Of a DNA stretch of 64,000 nt, positions 25,101 to 40,865 are shown in pieces (position 1 is the stretch's first letter; each line of letters opens with the position of its first letter). The DNA is taken from NCBI GenBank assembly GCA_946699065.1, contig CAMPDV010000081.1, forward strand, positions 248,001-312,000, written 5' to 3'. The position numbers and the translations under genes are program-made. A model generated the notes under the pieces. The model was not told the DNA's origin, did no database searches, and saw nothing but the letters and a program-made list of their open reading frames with translations. Origin of the DNA: Loxodes magnus. Taxonomy: Eukaryota; Ciliophora; Karyorelictea; Loxodida; Loxodidae.

Positions 25101-28100
25101 TTTTATATAGATACTTAGAAAAACTAGGATCTCTAACTGCAAGAGAACAGGAAGATATATATTAGCATTTTTATTAATAACAGCAATAGATGATTCAGCA
25201 AAAGTAAGCGTTTAATTATAGGCCTCAAACTTCCATTGGCTAGAATTTCTAATTAAAAGGCTATTAAATAAGAAGCAAAAAGCCCTACTTTAGAATAAAA
25301 CGTCAAAAGAAAGTAATAGAACAGAAATGGAAAGTTCCTTAATCAAGTTCTGTTAATAATTAGTTTGATGGTAATTTTATTTTACGTACTTTAGATATCT
25401 AAATAGTAACTCGACCACCAATTGTGCACAATAGAGAAGATTTATTTGTAAAAGTTATATCCATTGATGAAAATTCAGTGATGGATAAAAAAGGATCTAG
25501 AAGAATAGACATGTCCTGTCCACCTGGCTTTCCTAAAAGAGAAGAATCGATGTACGCAACCTAAGCAAAGAATAATAAACTTGCAAAAATCTAGGATTAT
25601 GACGTTAGTCCTAAACTTCATGAAATACCAAGTAGGCTTTAACCAGACGAAGAAACGAAAGAAAAGGCAGAGCTGGTAAGATAGGCAAAATAGTTTTAAA
25701 AATTGAAGCTATAATATTTGCATGAACATAGAAAATAGATGTTTATGAATGAATACGAAAGAGTTGAAAATGCTCCTTATTACTAAGAAAGCGATAAAAA
25801 TAAAAAGATCTTAAAATACAAAAGGATGTTCATTCCTTATCCTAATATGCCTATTATATATCTAGGAAATCCTAACTAAATTGAAAATACAAGAAAGGAA
25901 CTTAAAAGCTTTCCTTAAGTCAAATTTGCTCCTAAGGAATATTTTATAAACCATGTAGTATGTCAGGCTGACTTTAGTTATAACAGCTTAATGACAGAGT
26001 CTGACTAGGAAATAGATATTTAAGATTAAGTGGAGCAACAATATACAACACAAATAACTTAATAACTGGTAGACGAAAGGCAGAAAATAATGGAATAAGA
26101 AATTGAACTAGAGGAAAAGCAAAAGCAATAGTAGCAGATTTAACAAAAAAATCAGCAAAATGATAGCATTCAAGAAAAAGAGTAAATCAGCTTTGAATAG
26201 AATTAGCTTCAACCTAAAAATTTCACCATTTAAGAAACAAAAGAAAGCTAAATTTAATAAGAAGATTAGCAGGTAAAATAGCCAGTAAGAAAATAGATAG
26301 AAGTAGTTTTAATTAATGAAAAAAACCAATCAGAACAAAATGAGCAAGAAAAGAAAACATAAGAATTGATGCTATAATAGTAAGCATAAGAATAAATCTT
26401 AAAGAAAGAACAAGAAAGATAAAAGTAACTTAAGGAATAGTAGGAAAAGTAGGAATAGTAGGAAAAATAAGATCGAGATTAAATAAAAAAGCAGATGAAG
26501 GAAAAATTCAAAGATTACTATAATCCTTTTCATAAGCATATCGCCAAAACTAAATCTTGCAAACCTAGATTGCAAACTACCTAACTTTTTGATTTTTCTT
26601 TAATAGATGATAAAGAAAGCTAAAACTAATAAGATGTAGTAGAAAAATAGGAAGAATAGAAAAATGAAACGGATGAAAAAAATAAGCCTAAAAAATATAA
26701 AATTGAACTGAAAAAGACAAAAACATTATCTATGACTGATAAGGATACTGAAATATAAAATGAAATAAAGATTAAAAGCTAATTGGTATAAATAAATCAA
26801 GAACAGAATTTATAGAATGAGTAAGATTAATTAATCTAGTCTTAGCAGACTTCTAATATAGATTTATCTCAAATTTAGAGCAAGGAATTATCAAAAGTGA
26901 TATCTGAAGCAAGCACTAAGAATTAAATTCAAGATCAAAATTAAGTTTAATCGTAATTAAATGAAGAATAGAAGTCAATTCATGAGTAAAAATCATTTTA
27001 AGTTTAAAACGCTTCTAAGGAATAAAAATCATTCTAGACACAAAATCTATCTACAGAAAAAGTAATCAATGAAACATAAGAAATTAATCTAACAGTACCA
27101 ATTCCTGATCTAAAGATAACTTCCTTTGAAAAGAATTAAGAAAATCTCAAATCAAAAAATAAGAAAGAAAGGTTATCAATTGATTCTCGTTAAGATGTAA
27201 CTGCTTATCAAATAGCATAGCAATCTTTTACTACTGAATCAGCTATTTTAAAAAATGAGAAAAAAATAAACAAAAAAAAATAAAAAGGAAAAATTAAGGA
27301 ACACTTGAAGCAACTGAAGAAAGATGTTGATCAAGTTTCAGTTAAGTAGGTAACGAATCAAATGGTCAATGAAGTTGAAAACCATAACTAAGATATTTCA
27401 TAAATGTAATAAAAAGCTTAATAAACAAGACTTAATTTGGATAAAAACTCCTAAAATCAATCTATTAATGTCTAAAATCCAGTTCAAGAAACGGAAAGAA
27501 AAATAGTATAATTTACATAAAACACGGAACGTCTTGATACGCAATAAAACTAAAAAGAAGAAAGGAAAAATATGCAAAGCCCTTTACAATAATTAGCTAA
27601 AAAAATTTCAGAATCAATAATTTCATCGTTATCATCAAAGAGTAATATAATAACCCCAGTTAACGAATATTAAGATAGATCAGATAATATTCAATAAGCT
27701 ATTTCTAAAAGAGACAGCTACATCTCTTCAAAAAAAAGTAGTAGAAGTTAAAATAGACTGAAAATTCAAGAAAGTTCAAAGCCATCTCCACCTCCTTCTA
27801 AAAAAATAGCGAAAGATTCTTAAAAGCCTAATGCTTCTATAAAAGATTCGAGAAAAAGTATGGCGGTAAAATCAAATATTAAGAAGACAAAAATTTTAGC
27901 AGATTTGAGAGTTGGATAAAATATTTAATCAAACTATAAACTAATTGAAAAGCCTGGAACTTAGAAGGAAAGGAAAGAAATTAAATTTGAAGTAGAAATA
28001 GAGTCTGAAGAAGAGAAACCTAAGATAATTATGACTATGAATTTAATAGAAGAAGACACTTAAAATGAATTAGTAGATAAAGCCTTATAGCAATAATAAC

Positions 28101-29356
28101 AGTTAGAATAAGAATAAAAAATATCACATACTATTTCTGAAGATTTTTCTGTAGATTTCAATGATGCTTCAGACAAAACTTCTGAAAGAAAGTCTATAAA
28201 AGAATAATCCAAACAATCTACAACACTCAAACAATCAGAATTGAATTAATAGTAGTCTAAAAATATACAAAATAGGTAGTTGTCTATTGTAAAATAGTCT
28301 CGATATTTGCAATAAGAGTAGGAGTAGTTATCAGCTAAACAGGAGTTGATGAGGAATTTTATTAAAAGACCTTCAATGAATGATCTTAATAAGAAAAAAG
28401 AGGAAGAAAAAGAAAAAGAAAAAGAAAAAGAAAAAGAAAAGAAGGAAAAAGAGGTTTTAATATAGAAAGATAATGTGTAGCTAGAATTGATTAAATCCAT
28501 TGGTATTAAATTACATAGTCAGCCACAAGAAGTATAGCCTTAATAAATAGAAAAACAAGTTAAAGAAGAAAAAAAAGTACAGTAATTCGCATAAGTTATA
28601 GAAGAGGAATAGAAAAAGGAGGATTCTCATATTTCTTGGAACGAGTAGGAAGAAAAGTTTATTACTGAGGAAAAACTCGAAAATATAGAAGGTTAAGACA
28701 TTGACTTGAAACTAACAGGATAACTTGATGTTAGTACTGAGCTTAACTAACTCTTGCCAAAAGGATATACATACGGATAGTTCAGCGATAAAATGAAATT
28801 TACAATACAACCAAACTTGGAAGAAGAATCAGATGAAGTAAATGAAACTTCTAAAATAGTAAAATATGACAAATTAAATTAGGAAGAAAAAAAGAGAAAA
28901 AATAGAGTTAAAAGAATTCGGGATATCACAAAAGAAATAGTTGACAGGCATATTGAAGAATTCAATTTGTAAGTAATAGAAGATTTTAGTGCTACAAAAC
29001 TCGAAAGGCAAAGGTTTAAAATGATATAACTCGATATAAAAAATAAAAAGAAGGATAGAGGATAAATTTTAGAAGATATTAAAAAAGAAAGCGAAAGAGC
29101 AAAACTAACTAAAAATGTTTCTTTTTCAAACATACCTTTAGGGGTACTTTAAAAGAAAATGCAGGAGATTGAATTTAGAAAAGAATTTGAAATTTAAAGA
29201 ATTGCTTTAACTGAAAGAAAAGATGGCTTTGAAGTTGTTGATGAATTCGATCCTGAAGACTCACTCCAAAGAGCAGAACTTAAATACTGCATTATAAAAA
29301 ATGAAGCTTTTAATACTTTGAAGAAACCATATACTGCCAATAGCTTCAGACGTTGA
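22105..29356 (+). CDS. Very large WD40 / coiled-coil protein
   Basis: A protein of about 2,400 aa, from MQSDQMPIYQRLSKRNIQNF at 22105 to TGA 29354-29356. The first 750 or so residues are beta-propeller-like, with repeated strands such as NPYLALIGNLPTILIWNWH, YYRTQGFYVAIGTEQGQIII and AATADIEGNAVLWSL. A coiled coil follows (ERTSKNKQLKQQKTKTKAEQ and on). The C-terminal 1,300 residues are Gln/Lys/Glu-rich, with charged linkers and a (KE)n run encoded by a GAAAAA repeat. One short intron is needed near 24.7-24.8 kb to keep frame. The layout recalls cilia- and flagella-associated WD40 scaffolds (CFAP43/44/57 type), which is a guess from architecture only. Trp codons are both TGG and TGA. Confidence 0.8.
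24688..24709 (+). other. Probable 22-nt intron in the WD40 gene
   Basis: The gene changes frame by one base between 24.68 and 24.82 kb. Removing a GT...AG segment here (22 nt) restores an open, coiled-coil reading (NINDIELQLKLLGKISLKEL). An alternative is a 31-nt GT...AG segment at 24787-24817, which keeps the reading IPDRALTQIIRENKLKRAEA instead. The sequence does not decide between them. A frameshift is less likely. Confidence 0.5.
28398..28442 (+). repeat. GAAAAA hexanucleotide tract inside the WD40 gene
   Basis: Tandem GAAAAA units encode alternating Lys-Glu. The tract is in frame and does not disrupt the gene. It is a candidate length-variable site. Confidence 0.85.
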
Positions 29357-30227
29357 AATGCTAAAAGTACTGCTTATTAAATATCTTTTAATTCAAATAT
29401 CAATCAATTAATATTATCTCTTATTACGAAATAAATTTCACAACCATTCTTACAAATAACTTAATATAATTCATAAGAAAAATTGCTTACACATTCAGAA
29501 ATTACTTATAGTTGTCTCATTTACTTATATACTATACTTCATCTTGTTTCCTAGTGCATAAATTTAAAGAGATTCAATTACTTGTAAATGCTTTATTATA
29601 TTTAACTTACTAGTTAAAATTACTCTATTGTATAGCTCTGTATACTTGCATAATTTTGAACTATTAAATATATTTATTATTACATTTTATAGCTTAGATT
29701 AATTTAATCTAACTAGCACTTTTTCTATACTATGTAACTTATGGTCAAATTTATAGAACGCTTGAATTAATTATAGAATTAGCTTCATGTCAATCTAAGG
29801 ATTCTCTATTCTATGCACTTAAATAAACCAAGCGATTTGTCTAACTTTTAGCTTTTCTTACTAAAGCGCTCTTAAAAAGCGTTCTATGATACTAAAGTAA
29901 TATTGAATCAAACTCTGATCTAAAGAATATAAAGATAATTACAGAGCTAATAAGCAATATATACTTAATTTTATTAGCTAAGAAGATATTTTTACTACTA
30001 TTCAACTCTACCATTAACCAGAAATAATTTCATTAAAACTAAATTCTACCTTAGTTATATATGTTTAATCTCACTAGCACTTATAAAAGACAACTAATAG
30101 TTTAATATTGCTATAATAGTAATAGAGTGCTGTAGTAAAGAGAAGCTACATAGTCTTCTAGTGAATTAGTTAGATAAAGGGAATTAGTTTTTTGATAGTG
30201 GTTAATAATTAATATCAAGCGTGAAAA
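29357..30227. other. Intergenic, AT-rich
   Basis: 871 bp between the WD40 gene stop and the ankyrin gene start. It is poor in acidic codons in every frame. No RNA gene or repeat seen. Confidence 0.6.
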
Positions 30228-33200
30228 ATGGGATAATGCAATCCTTGTAAATGTTTTATGAAAGATCATTAAGTGAGTCCTGAGGAAAAGCTCGATGAGA
30301 TAAATAATATTATGAAGTCAAAACTGTTGCTGTATATAGAGGGTGATAGGCCTGATAAACTGTTGGTGCTATTGTAAACCTTTAAATAAGAATTTGGATA
30401 AGATTTTGATATAAATTTAAATTTAAGCGAGATTGATGGAGTAAGTATTTAATTTAGATCAGCTTTAATGCTCTAGCTTGAAGTATCTTTCTTGGAAACT
30501 TGAGGATAAGTCAGATTTTAATTAATGATTATAAGGCAGAACTTTGATAAGCTGAAGTAGCGTTTCTTAAAGTATAAAAGAATGTGATAGATATAATATG
30601 TGAAAGGGGAAGTCTTAGTATTCTTTAGTTTATACTATAAAAATACGTAGAGATGTATTTAAGCAGAGACATTAATTACAAACTAATGGAAAAATACTAG
30701 AAGATCTAGTCTAATTTCTAAGAATTTAAGAGTATTGAAGCAAGATCTTCTGAAGACAAATTAACTGATTAGTTAAGAATTATCAGTCCTTAAAGCACGC
30801 GCCCTAGTACTCCTTCTTCTGATAAACCAAAATGACCTGATTAATATAATTAGAATGCTTATCATAAAGCTCTAGAGTGTAACAGATTCGATTTTATTAA
30901 ATTTATGTTTTATTTTTTCGAAGCAAACCCATCTTATAAACTTCCCTAGTTCGATATTCATGGGCAAGACAAAAATGGACATAACTTAGCTCTATTGGCT
31001 TGTAAAATGGGTTAGTTAGATATAATAAAATGATGTGTAGAGTAAGCTAATATGAACATCCATCTTTGCAATATTAGAAATGAAAACGCTCTAATTCTTA
31101 CCTGCATTGGAAGTAAAAAGAGAAAAGGAAAAAATTGACTGGATGTAATGAAATATCTATACGAAGTATGTAATGTGGACTTATTTAGTTACTATGAAGA
31201 AATCTTACTAGTATGTGAAAAATACGAGATAGTAAAGTATGTTTAAAAGAAACTTTAATAAAAAGGCATTAATGCTAGGAAAGAACTACTTGACTTAGAG
31301 TATTCTCTTTCCAAAAATGCAGCTACTTGTTCGTCTCCTATGAAGCCTGATCTAGCTAAAAGACTAAGAAACTTAGGAAATAATTTTGAGTTCGTTAAAA
31401 TTTTCAACGAATGCTAAGAATCTCCCACTTCAAAGTCTATCTCTCTAAGCTCAATTACCTAGAAAAGTCAGAGTGATACTGGAGCATCTCTTTGGAATAA
31501 TTAGTTTAAGAGCACAGAAAACAAGAAAAATGAGAAATCCCTAAAAGAGATCAAAATTCAAAGCACAGAGAACTTAGAAATGTCTCAGTAGATGAGTGAT
31601 CTTAATAAAAAGCGAAGCTTAGACTCTAAGAGCAATGTAAATTAAATGTTTGTTAATATTTTTTATATAAAGATGTATACTTCAAGAGCACATCCTAAAA
31701 TTTTTCTTACTCAACATACTTCTTAGAGATCAGTCTCTGTATCTCCGCGAGTTAAGATAAGCTAGCTGGTAATAAAGAATCCGGATATTAGTTAGTTTGA
31801 TATGAAGAATAGAATAGTGAGTAATTTCTTTGACGAAGAAAAGAGATAAATAGAGTAATAACTAAGATTCATAAGAAGGGAACATGATATAGCGAAGTAG
31901 GAAATTTAGCATCAAGAAAAAACATTGATTAACATATAAATCTAATTAAAAGACATTAATGCACTTCACGAGTAATTCGAATAAAGATCTTAAGTTATTG
32001 CCAATGATACTCAGAATGTTAAAGATAGTCTAGTTGATTTATTGGCTAAAATAGAGGAGGAGTAAAAAATGAAGGAAGTATATGAGCATATGTATGACAG
32101 AATTAAAAGGACAAAGCTTAGTTATGAAGGAAAATACAAGTCGATGACTACAGACTTGACAAACTTTTTGAGCTAGTGGAATAGCTATGAGAAGACTAAA
32201 ATAAAGAATAGTGCTTAACTCAAGCAAAATAAAACTAGATTGAGCTTAACTCAAAGAAGTATAAATGACTCTGTTGTGTAAAGACTGAAGGAAATATAAT
32301 ACCTTGAGTATAATTTGTAGCTAAGGAATTAAAATAAAATAAATAGAACTCAAAGGTTTAAAGAACAGTCTTTGCTTATGTAAAATGCAATATTAAACGC
32401 AAAAGAAGCAGAGTAAGGTGACATGAGAAAAAAGTTTCTTATACATAGACTGTGAACTTTTTGATAAGCTAGGAAATGTTCCTAATTTCACAAGGATAAA
32501 AAGGAAGTAGAAAACTAATTTAAATTAATAAGGTAAAAAACAAGTATATCTTGTGCTAAAGAGGTAGTAGAAAAGTTTTTAACTCGTGAAAATGACCGAT
32601 AAAAACTTTAAGAGCAAATTGAAAAAGCTGAAAAGAGACTTGAAGCTTTGAAATTACAGTAAGAATCCAATAAGAAAAAAATGAAAGAGCTAACTCTAAG
32701 TGAAAAGAAATACTTGGAATTTTAAACTGAAATATAAACTCTTCAGCAAAGAATCAAAGAATCGAATGCAAAGTTCTTCGAAATCACAAATACGGAGTAG
32801 AGTTTTTACTTCATTTTTTAATAAATAACTAGTTGGGGATAAAATTAGTTGAATAGATTTTCTCATCAATTAAATTAGAAGTTTGAATTAAATTTGGAGG
32901 AGAATTAATTAGAGTCGAAGAATATTTTCCTTATTTTCGAAAAAATTGGTCAAATCATTGAGGAGTAAAACGAATTTTATAGAGGCAAATTAAACTTCTA
33001 AACAGCGATTAAGATAATGGAAAACTAAGCAAATATTAGAGTTCCTTCATTTGATTTCCAAAAGATTGTTAATACAGAAAAAGTACTTTCGACTGTGACT
33101 GCCAATAGTGGGGAGGATAATCAAGATTTGAAATAAATACGATTATAGTTAAAAATCCAATCGAAGGTAGTAATTTTTCTAATTTACTTATAGATAGAAG

Positions 33201-33244
33201 ATAAAAAAAATAGACGAGAGAAGGTAATGAGAGATTACGACTGA
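30228..33244 (+). CDS. Ankyrin-repeat / coiled-coil protein with MGxC acylation-type N-terminus
   Basis: 999 aa after one intron. The start MGQCNPCKCF has Gly2 and nearby cysteines, the arrangement used for N-myristoylation plus palmitoylation, so membrane attachment is likely. Ankyrin-like helices follow (GISFNALAWSIFLGNLRISQ, then FDIHGQDKNGHNLALLACKM, GQLDIIKWCVEQANMNIHL and NENALILTCIGSKKRKGK) over residues 70-330. The middle is Ser/Thr-rich and the C-terminal half is a long coiled coil (EQQLRFIRREHDIAKQEIQH; ENDRQKLQEQIEKAEKRLEA). The intron at 30441-30457 is 17 nt with a GTAAGT donor. Several Trp are TGA; the stop is TGA 33242-33244. A membrane-linked scaffold is inferred; no catalytic domain is visible. 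Confidence 0.8.
30441..30457 (+). other. 17-nt intron in the ankyrin gene
   Basis: GTAAGTATTTAATTTAG. Removing it is required for frame and joins EIDG to ISFNALAWSIF. Its donor and length match the introns at 40364 and 45419. Confidence 0.85.
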
Positions 33245-33338
33245 AAGGCAATTGCATTATTTTTTTTATTATAAATATTTAAAATATCAAACCAACCACT
33301 ATTAGTTTAATTAAAACTTATGTATATACAAAAAAAGT

Positions 33339-33806
33339 ATGAGTTATCAATATACATCAGACTACAGCTTTTCTAAGACAAAAATAATTTAAGCAGATAG
33401 ATAAATCTAATAACTTATAGAATTTGAGTCTGGATTGAGTGTTAAGTAAATATTTTAAGAGTAAAAGTTTAATATCGTTACCTCTTTAGCTGCTTAATAA
33501 ATTAACTATGATTTGTAAAAGAGATTCCTATACTCAACAAAGAAGCTTCACCTCTCTCTTTATTCTCACTAAGTTAAAAAATTCTTCAATATGATCCAGA
33601 CTGTTTGCAAAGTTAAGCTTTATAATTATAAAGATCGAGGAACAAATATTACATGACAAAAGCAATTAAATAAGGATTTGCTTAGAACTAGTATTTGTTA
33701 GATAAATAGCAAAGTTCAGTATTCTGCTAAAATATACAAATAAGATATTTTAAATTACTAAGATCAGAAATAGACTAAATTGCTTGAACTATTACATTCT
33801 ATTTGA
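33339..33806 (+). CDS. Small unrecognised protein
   Basis: The reading MSYQYTSDYSFSKTKIIQAD continues through ADRQIQQLIEFESGLSVKQI and FLYSTKKLHLSLYSHQVKKF. It passes one TGA as Trp (33654) and can end at TGA 33804-33806, giving 155 aa; ending at the first TGA would give 105 aa. No domain is recognised. The content of charged residues is higher than in the flanks. It lies 95 bp after the ankyrin gene on the same strand. Low-to-moderate confidence, since open frames are cheap under this code. Confidence 0.35.
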
Positions 33807-34523
33807 CTATAACAGTAGAATCCTTTTATCAGATAAGTATAATAGAATATAATTATTATTATATACTATTACTGCTTTCAGTTGTGTATAATAACCACTA
33901 GCTGCTTCCTTTTTTCTACTTGGTTTATTAGATTTTATTATTTAGTATTCCTATTGTAATTTACTGCTATTTTTAATTTTAAGGTTAAGGAATTTCAGTA
34001 AGTTAGTAATAGGTATTAATTAGTAAATCTCAACAAGTATCTTTTAAAATAAATATAGGAATTAGGTAACTGCACCAATCTTATTATATATAGTGCTAGA
34101 ATAAACTATCATGCTTCACATTTCATCCAGCATCTTTGCAAACTTAGTCCTAAAACAACAGTTTTCTCTCTATAGCTTGACTATTTTAGTACAATATATA
34201 ATAAAGTAGCAAGCATATCATTATAATATAGAACATCTAATAAAGCAACTATCTGCGATATGGTTACCAATTACTAAATAGCTTACAAATAGAAAGTAAT
34301 ATAGTTTATGCGCTGTAACTACTAAATCACTTTAGTATTTATATAAAATATCTTAATTTTAGCATTCTTTAAAGGTACATTTATGAATTAAACATATTAT
34401 AGGCTTATAGTATCTAGTTTAGTTTATCTAATACTATCATTGTGGAACTTAGGTATAACTAAATTAAAATAAGCTAATCTTGGATTTTTTTTGACTTTTA
34501 AATATTTAATTTTAGGAGATAAA
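33807..34523. other. Intergenic, AT-rich
   Basis: 717 bp before the helicase gene. Nothing recognised. Confidence 0.55.
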
Positions 34524-36941
34524 ATGATTGAAAACCCGGGATAAGTTGCTGACTTTTAGTTTCCTTATAGCCCTTATGAAAGTTAAGTTATGTTTATGAA
34601 CACAGTTTACAATTTTCTAAACTAAGATGAATAAAAACAATAAACTGAGAGTTTATTTGAAGATACTAGCAATGAATAAGGGTTAGTAAGAGAGAGGTAA
34701 TAAAGGTCTAAACATTTATTAATTGAAAGTCCTACTGGAACTGGTAAAACTCTCAGTCTTCTATGCTCTGCTCTTCAGTTTATGGAGTAATGAAAGAAAG
34801 CTTAGGACTAAGAGTCTTAAGGTTTTGAAGAATTTTTCTTATCTCAACAAAAAATTTAAGATGAAAAGTAAAAAAATCCACTAAGTGAAAAATACATAGC
34901 TTAGCATATAAATAAAGCCTCTAAAAAAGAGTACAATTAGTAGATTCAATAAGAGGCTGAAAGCACAGAATACTTAATAGAAAATATCAATATTAAAGTG
35001 AAACCTAAAAAGGACTAAAAACTACAAATTATATTTTGCTCTCGTACTCATACTTAACTTCAATAAGTAGTAAGTCAATTAAAGCTTACAGGTTATAAAC
35101 CTATTGTAGTATCATTAGGGTCAAGAAAAAATTTATGCATTCATTCTGAAATAAGCAAAATGCCTATATAAAAGCTAAATGATAAATGTGAGAATATAAG
35201 GAAAAACAAGAGCAACATATGTGTATATGATAATATCAAAAGTGAAGAGGATAATTAATTTCTAATTAACTGCTGTGAAAAGAAAGAAATTATGGATATT
35301 GAAGATTTATATAAACTTGGCAAAAAAGAGTTCAGTTGTCCTTATTACGGAATTAAGAAGTGTATAAAGTAAGGAGAGCTTATATTAGCTCCATATTAAT
35401 TAGTTCTACATGAAGATACGAGAGAAAGATCTCGAATAGTTATTGACGAGAATACGATTCTAATTTTTGACGAAGGGCATCATTTACTCAGTAATATCAA
35501 TAGCACTCATAGCGTTGAAATGTCTTTCAAAGAATTTAATTCAGTGAGTAGAGCAATTAATAACTATCTCAACTAGTACAAGAATAAATTACATCCTGAA
35601 AAGGTGATGTGACTTAATCTTAGCAAATCAATTTTAACTAACTTCATTAAATTGTTCAAGAACTAAAGCAGCTAAGTCAATAAAATAATCACATGAAAAC
35701 TAAGCGAATTTTCGATTGAATTAGGAATTGAGCATTTTGACTTATTTGGCATCAAAAGGTTTTTCAAGCAAACAGATGTAGCTAGAAAGATAGCTGGCTT
35801 TGCTGACTAATTTAATTAGAAGGAATCGTCTCAATATATTTCAAACTCTGTATGCATGTAAAAATTTTAGCAGGTTTTAGAATCATTGACTAATCTGGAT
35901 GAAGACGGAATTTTACTTTACAATAGTCAAGAAAATCTTCAGAATTCAAGTATTAAGTTCATATTATTAAACCCTCAACTTCCATTTAAAAGTCTTTTGA
36001 GAGCTAGAAATATTATAGTTGCAGGAGGTACTTTAAAGCCTTATGATGAGTTCAGATTAATTTTTCCTACTTTATAAATCTAAAGCTGTCCTCATGTAAT
36101 ACCTTAATCAAATGTAACAGTGTATGCAATCGCAAAGAATGAGAATGTTGTATTCGATTTAAATTTCTAGAATAGGGAAAATCCTATAGTTTTGCGTGAG
36201 ATTGGAAATTTGCTACTATAAATTTGCTTTAAAGTTCCAAAGGGAGTAATTGTATTTATACCAAGCTTCAATTATTTAAAGAAAGTTACTAGTCACTTGT
36301 CTTCTATAGGACTAATGAATCAGATTAGCTAAGTGAAAGAAGTGTTTATTGAAAGTAATGAAAATCAGGATATTTTTAGAGATTATAAATAATACTTGGA
36401 GACTGGAAGCAAAGGAGCTATTCTATTTTCGGTTATAAATGGAAAGCTTTCTGAGGGAATTGATTTCAAAGATGATTTAGCAAGAGGTGTGGTTATTGTG
36501 GGAATGCCATATCCAAATCCTTATGAACCTGAGATGAAAGCTAAAATGAAGTTTTATGATGAAAATTTAGAAAAATGAAAGGAGAAATAAGTTGCTATTA
36601 GGTCTATCTCAAAAAATTAAGAAGGATAAGAAAATTCTAAAATAGAAAATCAATCAACTCAAAGTTAAATACTGATAGATAACCAACCTCCTATGTCTGG
36701 CAAGGATTATTATGAAAATGAGTGTATGAAAGCAGTTAATTAGTCAATAGGAAGAGCAATAAGGCATATTAATGATTATGCATTTATCGCGCTTGTAGAT
36801 TCAAGATATTAAAGCAAAAGAGTTTAGACACTTCTGCCTTAGTGGATTCAAAACAGCATTTTAAACTGTCAGAGCTTTTAATCCGTTTCTAATGAAATAG
36901 AAGGCTTTTTTCAAAGGTTTTCAAGCACTCCAAAGTGTTGA
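34524..36941 (+). CDS. DDX11: DDX11/CHL1-type Fe-S DNA helicase
   Basis: ATP-dependent 5'-3' DNA helicase of the XPD/FANCJ/RTEL1/DDX11 superfamily 2 group, which acts in sister-chromatid cohesion and replication-linked genome stability in the nucleus. 805 aa, no intron. Landmarks: FPYSPYESQVMFMNTVY (Q-motif-like start), SPTGTGKTLSLL (Walker A, residue 70), FCSRTHTQLQQVV (motif Ia), cysteines between about residues 205 and 285 including NLCIH, NCCEKKE and FSCPYYGIKKC for the Fe-S cluster, APYQLVLH, IFDEGHHLLSNINSTHSVEM (motif II, DEGH instead of DEAH), SVINGKLSEGIDFKDDLARG, VGMPYPNPYEPEM and QSIGRAIRHINDYAFIALVD (motif VI). The SVINGKLSEGI segment is characteristic of DDX11 rather than XPD. 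It ends at TGA 36939-36941. Confidence 0.95.
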
Positions 36942-37729
36942 GTCTCATTAGTAAATACTTTTTAAGGTATTTTTGCCATTAATCTAGATAAGTAAATTTA
37001 AAATCCCTAATTCTCTCTATAAAATTCCAAAATAACCATAAAAATGGTTAATCAAATAGCTTATCATAATTCATCTCAAAGGGATTTTCTTGTCCAACTT
37101 TTTCTTTTTTAACTAAAAGATCCATTATTTTTACTTAACAACTTTAAGGCATTAAAAGCAAAAGAATCCTTTTGATTTCTGTCATTTCTTGATTGAAATT
37201 AACGAAAGATAGTGTCAAATCAACATAGCAGTGAATCACATTCGCTTATACAATAATCATCATAAAATGAAGGTTTCTGAGGAGACTTTCATTGTCTTTC
37301 ATTGTTAAATCTATAAAGGTGTTGATTAAATAGCGAGAAAGGGTAGAAAGTTTGAAGATTAAAGAATAAAGAGAGTAATATCAGGCCAGTGATTTAAATA
37401 GAGGATTTTAACAAAAGTAAATCATTATAATGCTAATGATATTTCTAAAACTCACCTCTTATATTTGAAAGAAAATGTCCTTTATGTTAAGCATAAACTC
37501 TTATAATAATAGTCACTCTTATAAGTTAAATACCGCTATTTTATTAATCTTTAGTTAAGTAATCCTCTTGAGTGAAAAGCAAAGGCAGGTAAAAAGTAAT
37601 AATAATAACCCTTAAGATGAGGTTAAAGGGACAATATAGAGAGTATAAATATATTTAATTATATTAAGGAAAGAGAAGTTGTATATAATTAGTTTAATAA
37701 TAAGTTCATATAAATTTTAATAAATAAAA
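36942..37729. other. Unresolved interval between helicase and kinase genes
   Basis: 788 bp. Both strands give long readable frames around 36990-37500. The minus strand reads NPFEMNYDKLFDQPFLWLFW, which looks protein-like, and the plus strand reads MKVSEETFIVFHCQIYKGVD. Neither shows a family, and neither has decisive boundaries. A small gene is possible; its strand is undecided. Confidence 0.3.
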
Positions 37730-40620
<2,891 letters not shown>

Positions 40621-40865
40621 GACTAACCATTCACTAAAGATTAAATTAAGATAATTTTTTAATATGCTAATATTAAAGTTTTCAGTAAAGCCCTTTATTG
40701 TACAGTTTCTATTACTAACTTGTGTATAAATACTTTAGAATTAAGCAAACACCTATCAAGCTCTTTCAAATATACTTGCATCATTTAACTGATACTTCAT
40801 TAGATCTACATTAGATTAACTACCTTTTGCTTTTAAGCTTAGATCTTCATCTCATAGTTTAAAGA

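Noticed and set aside
28246-29133. Ser/Phe-rich minus-strand frames
   Set aside because: Antisense of the Lys/Glu repeats of the WD40 gene.
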